DNA of 8,772 nt from an uncultured Lachnoanaerobaculum sp. (GTDB lineage Bacteria; Bacillota; Clostridia; Lachnospirales; Lachnospiraceae). The first letter of the stretch is position 1; each line of letters starts with the position of its first letter. Location: NCBI GenBank assembly GCA_938041725.1, contig CALISX010000160.1:1-8772 (forward strand), written 5' to 3'. The position numbers and the translations under genes were made by a program. The notes beneath the pieces are model-generated. The model was not told the DNA's origin and made no database searches. It saw only the letters and a program-made list of their open reading frames with translations. Positions 6,801 to 8,772 of the stretch are shown here, in pieces.

Positions 6801-7295
6801 TGCAAAGGCATCCGCAAGGAGGGAAAACTCCGGGGAGCTGTTTTCATACTCCTGTTCCAAAATCTCCTCCAGCACATCCCCCTGTAAAAGCACCAGATCG
6901 TTTTCCTCCGCCAGGGAAAACATGGGGTCAATGGGCAGCTTGTCAATATTTTCCCGCACCACCGACAAACAAAAGCTGTCAATGGTCATAATCTTTGCCC
7001 CCTCCAGCAGCAGCATTTGTTTTTTCAGCCGTTCCTTTTTCTCTGGATGTTCCTCTCCCTGCCATAAGGCCTCCAGGCGGTGGTAAATCCTCTCCTTCAT
7101 CTGGGCAGCAGCGGCCCGGGTGAAGGTCATAACCAGCAAGGCATCCACATCCAAAGGATCCTTCTCCCGGGTGATCTCCCGGATGATCCGTTCCACCAGT
7201 ACAGCTGTTTTTCCGCTTCCCGCTGCTGCAGAAACTAAAATGGTTTTATTTTGAATATCAATTGCTGCCTGCTGGGCCTTCGTCCAATTTGCCAT
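3825..7295 (-). CDS. addA: ATP-dependent helicase/nuclease subunit A (AddA)
   Basis: A complete 1156-aa protein, within the usual AddA length. AddA is the 3'-to-5' superfamily 1 helicase and one of the two nucleases of the AddAB complex, which resects double-strand breaks to a Chi-terminated 3' tail for RecA loading. Helicase motifs in order: Q-like WTKAQQAAI (4-12), Walker A SAAAGSGKT (22-30), Ia MTFTRAAAAQM (56-66), Walker B IYIDEYQDSN (383-392), motif III VGDVKQSIYGFRQA (410-423), IV LNQNFRSR (450-457), V MTIHRSKGLEF (764-774), VI LYVALTRAKEKL (840-851). The C-terminal RecB-family nuclease is intact: RGNAYH with H996, GMIDAY with D1093, LLADYKTD with D1105 and K1107, and Q1124 in YRYQMLYY. 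The ATG at 7295 overlaps the end of addB by 38 nt and has only a distant GGGAG, which suggests coupling to addB translation. The coding strand contains three runs of eight A. Confidence 0.98.
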   Translation of the reverse strand: MANWTKAQQAAIDIQNKTILVSAAAGSGKTAVLVERIIREITREKDPLDVDALLVMTFTRAAAAQMKERIYHRLEALWQGEEHPEKKERLKKQMLLLEGAKIMTIDSFCLSVVRENIDKLPIDPMFSLAEENDLVLLQGDVLEEILEQEYENSSPEFSLLADAFAGSRGDKRIGEFILGLYKVAASQPWPKKWLQGLVEVPDAWQEYMKEQLGLMLGEGVKKMDLALEIAAEPGGPAVYLPEFQLERLQLERAGTAEDMLSMAAALKTITFDRLKAARKVDEDLKTRAKNLRDGVKKLVVEKLVPAFFFEEERLKEETAFSAAITRALVDITLKFMEALEEKKAEKNIMDFSDMEHLALGILTNPDGTPSQRAEIYREQFAEIYIDEYQDSNRLQEELVRAIEKNNVFMVGDVKQSIYGFRQASPELFNEKYREYPDYFVLEGPKNKVLLNQNFRSRKEVLQSINGIFLHIMQEGIGGIAYGPQTALYPGASFAESPDCKSEILLITGKEKGGSEARLEARVIAKRIRRLFAEKFLVTEGENRRPLEYGDIVILLRSGSDYAAEMDKVLKDEGIPAYSGSSKGYFATLEVKKILAVLGAIDNPYQDIPLAAFLNSAIIGMEDRELSYIAALYKKEKDPEFFRLYQALLYGRDHEKLEEGVRQKIRTALQILKTYRERAKYLSIEELLLSFYNETNYLELAGALPGGSARKANLLLLVQKAKSYEKTGYRGLFHFIRYIQRLKDFNTDFGEAVSLSEGENQVQIMTIHRSKGLEFPICFVAGTQRRFNEMDLRTGVVVDQSLGLGWDYVDMKHNIKESTLKKNALKLKKKNDMLGEELRILYVALTRAKEKLIITGCVKDEEKADQKMEHREVSLLDIRGAACFLDWILMSFSSEDFHLEKISLEDAVDQEEKKQIRAEELKKHILRQEPLLSPVIKERLGFSYPHQGETRRDTKLSISELKRFTQPAPDPKSRVLFEGRKRSGDLEGALSRGNAYHRLLQFLDYEGIDPANIRESLLAQLPSMGFSKGNLFEKKPRELAAIEGFLTSELGERFFKAQKEGRLFREQPFMMGISAQELGLGDSQELVLIQGMIDAYIEGEDILLADYKTDWVREEQELVERYRYQMLYYKRALEMMTGKQVRESYLYSFALGRAIPL

Positions 7296-8772
7296 TCTCT
7301 ATGATCTCCCACACATCATCCTTACTGATTTTTTCCAGATTCCGGTAGGCAAACCCTGCCAGTCTGGGGTCAAATCCGCACACAGCCCCATAGGGGCAGT
7401 AATCGCACTGGGTCATGTTCCCCCGCATCATGGGGGAAATGGAAATATTCCCCTGTAAAATTTCCTCTCCCGCTTCCTTTGCCTTTTTTCGCACATAGTT
7501 TCCCAGGGCCTTAAAACGCCTGGTGTCTGCCACACTGGCATAGGCCCCAAATGCCCCCTCTTTGGTAAACATGACAGGAATCACGGACGAGTTTTTTTCT
7601 ATATCCCGGTCCAAATGGCGGATCACCTCCCCCGACGCATTTACCAGTCCTGTGGGCCGCAGCTCCCTTAAAAGCACATCCGGAGCATCCCTAAAGCTTT
7701 CCCTGGTTAACAAGGGATAATCAATATGATAATACAAAAAAGCCGCCGGAAGGATTTTCTTTTGGGGATACAGGATACCCAGCTGCTCCAGCATGGCATC
7801 CATATACAGGATCAGCTGCATTTCCCGGCCATAAATGGGCAGATCCGGCTCCCATTTTAGAGATCCTGTTTTATAATCCACCACCTTCACAAACATCTGA
7901 TCTTCGGTATCCCATACATCCACCCGGTCAATTTTCCCCCGCAGCTTTAATTTCCCCCCGCACCTAAGATCCATGGTCAAGGCCTGCAATCTATCCTTTT
8001 CTCCAAAGCTCCTCTCAAAAAACCGGGGCAAAAAATCCCCTGCTGCCAGCTGTTTCCCCAAAATTCCCAGATTGAACCGGGTCATTTGCAGAATTCTTTC
8101 CATCTGATACCGGTTTCTCTTGCTTTCCTCAAAGATTTTCCCCCCCGTCAGACACAGCTTGGCGGCCTGGCGGGTAAGAGCCTCCAGTTCCTCCGGAGCA
8201 GCCTTAGAAATCAAAATTTCATGCTCCCTGGCATAGGCAAAAACATATTCCAGCAGACTGTGAACCAAAACACCTAAATCCGCCGGAACAAAGGAATGAA
8301 CCTTTCTCTCCGCCAGCCTCAGACCATAGCGCAAAAAATGGGCATAGGGGCAGGCATGAAAAAGCTCCAATCTGGTAACACCAGCAGAAATTTCCTTCCC
8401 AAAAAGGCCCATGGCAGCCTCCCTGCCAATCCCCTCCTTTTTGTATACATAGAAAGCCATCTGCAAAAGTTTTGGAAAAAGCCTTTGATCAATTTCCTTA
8501 AAGAGCTGTAAAAACCCCGGCTCCTCCCGGCTCATTTCCCCTGCTCGGATTTTTCTAAGGGCATCGCTTACATATTCCACTGCCTCATAGCTTCCAAAGA
8601 CCTCCATCCGGCTTTTTGCCAGCAGCATCTTCAGATTGGGAAACAACTCCTGTAAAAATCCAAATACCATGGAGGGCCTTTGGGGCTGGGAGGAAAAATC
8701 CAGGCTTCCATAGCTGATATACAGCCGCTCCTCCGGCTTGGTAAACATCTGATACAGAAAGTAGGGGATTGG
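7258..8772 (-). CDS. addB: ATP-dependent helicase/nuclease subunit B (AddB), C-terminal part (runs off the right edge)
   Basis: The visible 504 residues are the C-terminal part of AddB; the gene continues beyond the window, and the Met at 8748 is internal because the frame is open to the edge (PIPYFLYQM-FTKPEERLYISYG, a degenerate helicase motif VI). AddB recognises Chi and carries the second nuclease of AddAB. In fragment numbering (residue 1 at 8772): the iron-sulfur cysteines are C141 (ACPYAHFLRYGL) and C456, C459, C465 (QCDYCPYGAVCGFD), the staple that closes the nuclease fold. Nuclease residues are H171 in VLVHSLLEY, D282 in GKIDRVD, D299 and K301 in VVDYKTGS, and Q319 in MQLILYMD. All are present, so the nuclease looks active. 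The stop (TGA, 7260-7258) lies inside addA, giving the usual addB-addA order. Confidence 0.96.
   Translation of the reverse strand, partial: PIPYFLYQMFTKPEERLYISYGSLDFSSQPQRPSMVFGFLQELFPNLKMLLAKSRMEVFGSYEAVEYVSDALRKIRAGEMSREEPGFLQLFKEIDQRLFPKLLQMAFYVYKKEGIGREAAMGLFGKEISAGVTRLELFHACPYAHFLRYGLRLAERKVHSFVPADLGVLVHSLLEYVFAYAREHEILISKAAPEELEALTRQAAKLCLTGGKIFEESKRNRYQMERILQMTRFNLGILGKQLAAGDFLPRFFERSFGEKDRLQALTMDLRCGGKLKLRGKIDRVDVWDTEDQMFVKVVDYKTGSLKWEPDLPIYGREMQLILYMDAMLEQLGILYPQKKILPAAFLYYHIDYPLLTRESFRDAPDVLLRELRPTGLVNASGEVIRHLDRDIEKNSSVIPVMFTKEGAFGAYASVADTRRFKALGNYVRKKAKEAGEEILQGNISISPMMRGNMTQCDYCPYGAVCGFDPRLAGFAYRNLEKISKDDVWEIIENGKLDEGPAGSN

Noticed and set aside
1..8772. Defence system, mobile element, CRISPR array or other novel multi-gene system.
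   Set aside because: All sizeable minus-strand genes are recognised housekeeping genes except one lipoprotein; there are no transposase, integrase, direct-repeat arrays or toxin-antitoxin pairs.

Overview
The window is a chromosomal housekeeping segment. Every supported gene lies on the minus strand, so transcription runs from high to low coordinates. Gene content and protein style (AddA/AddB with an iron-sulfur AddB C-terminus, a type II SPase lipoprotein, GGAGG ribosome binding sites, the nusB-xseA-xseB-ispA-dxs order) point to a Gram-positive Firmicute. A Clostridia/Lachnospiraceae member of moderate GC is most likely; this placement is inferred from protein features, not from a database search.

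In transcription order: (1) 8772-7258 is the C-terminal part of addB, cut by the window edge, followed with a 38-nt overlap by complete addA (7295-3825). Together they form the AddAB helicase-nuclease that processes double-strand breaks. (2) A 223-bp AT-rich gap (3602-3824) contains an 11-bp inverted repeat and a candidate -10 box. It leads to a small predicted lipoprotein gene (3601-3173) with a lipocalin-like beta-rich domain. That unit ends in a strong intrinsic terminator (3143-3096). (3) A near-consensus sigma-A promoter (TTGTTA-N17-TATAAT, 3080-3052) starts a second operon with very tight or overlapping junctions: nusB, xseA, xseB, ispA, and the first 27 codons of dxs at the left edge.

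The two units share a loose theme. AddAB and exonuclease VII (XseA/XseB) are both DNA-end or single-strand processing nucleases. NusB is a transcription antitermination factor, and IspA/Dxs belong to isoprenoid synthesis (Dxs at the entry of the MEP pathway, IspA in prenyl chain elongation).

I see no mobile element, CRISPR array, tRNA/rRNA gene, toxin-antitoxin module or defence island, and nothing I would call a new system. The points worth a second look are local: the unrecognised lipoprotein and its upstream inverted repeat, the near-perfect terminator palindrome, the open in-frame leader of nusB, and the 8-A tracts inside addA whose slippage would remove its nuclease domain.
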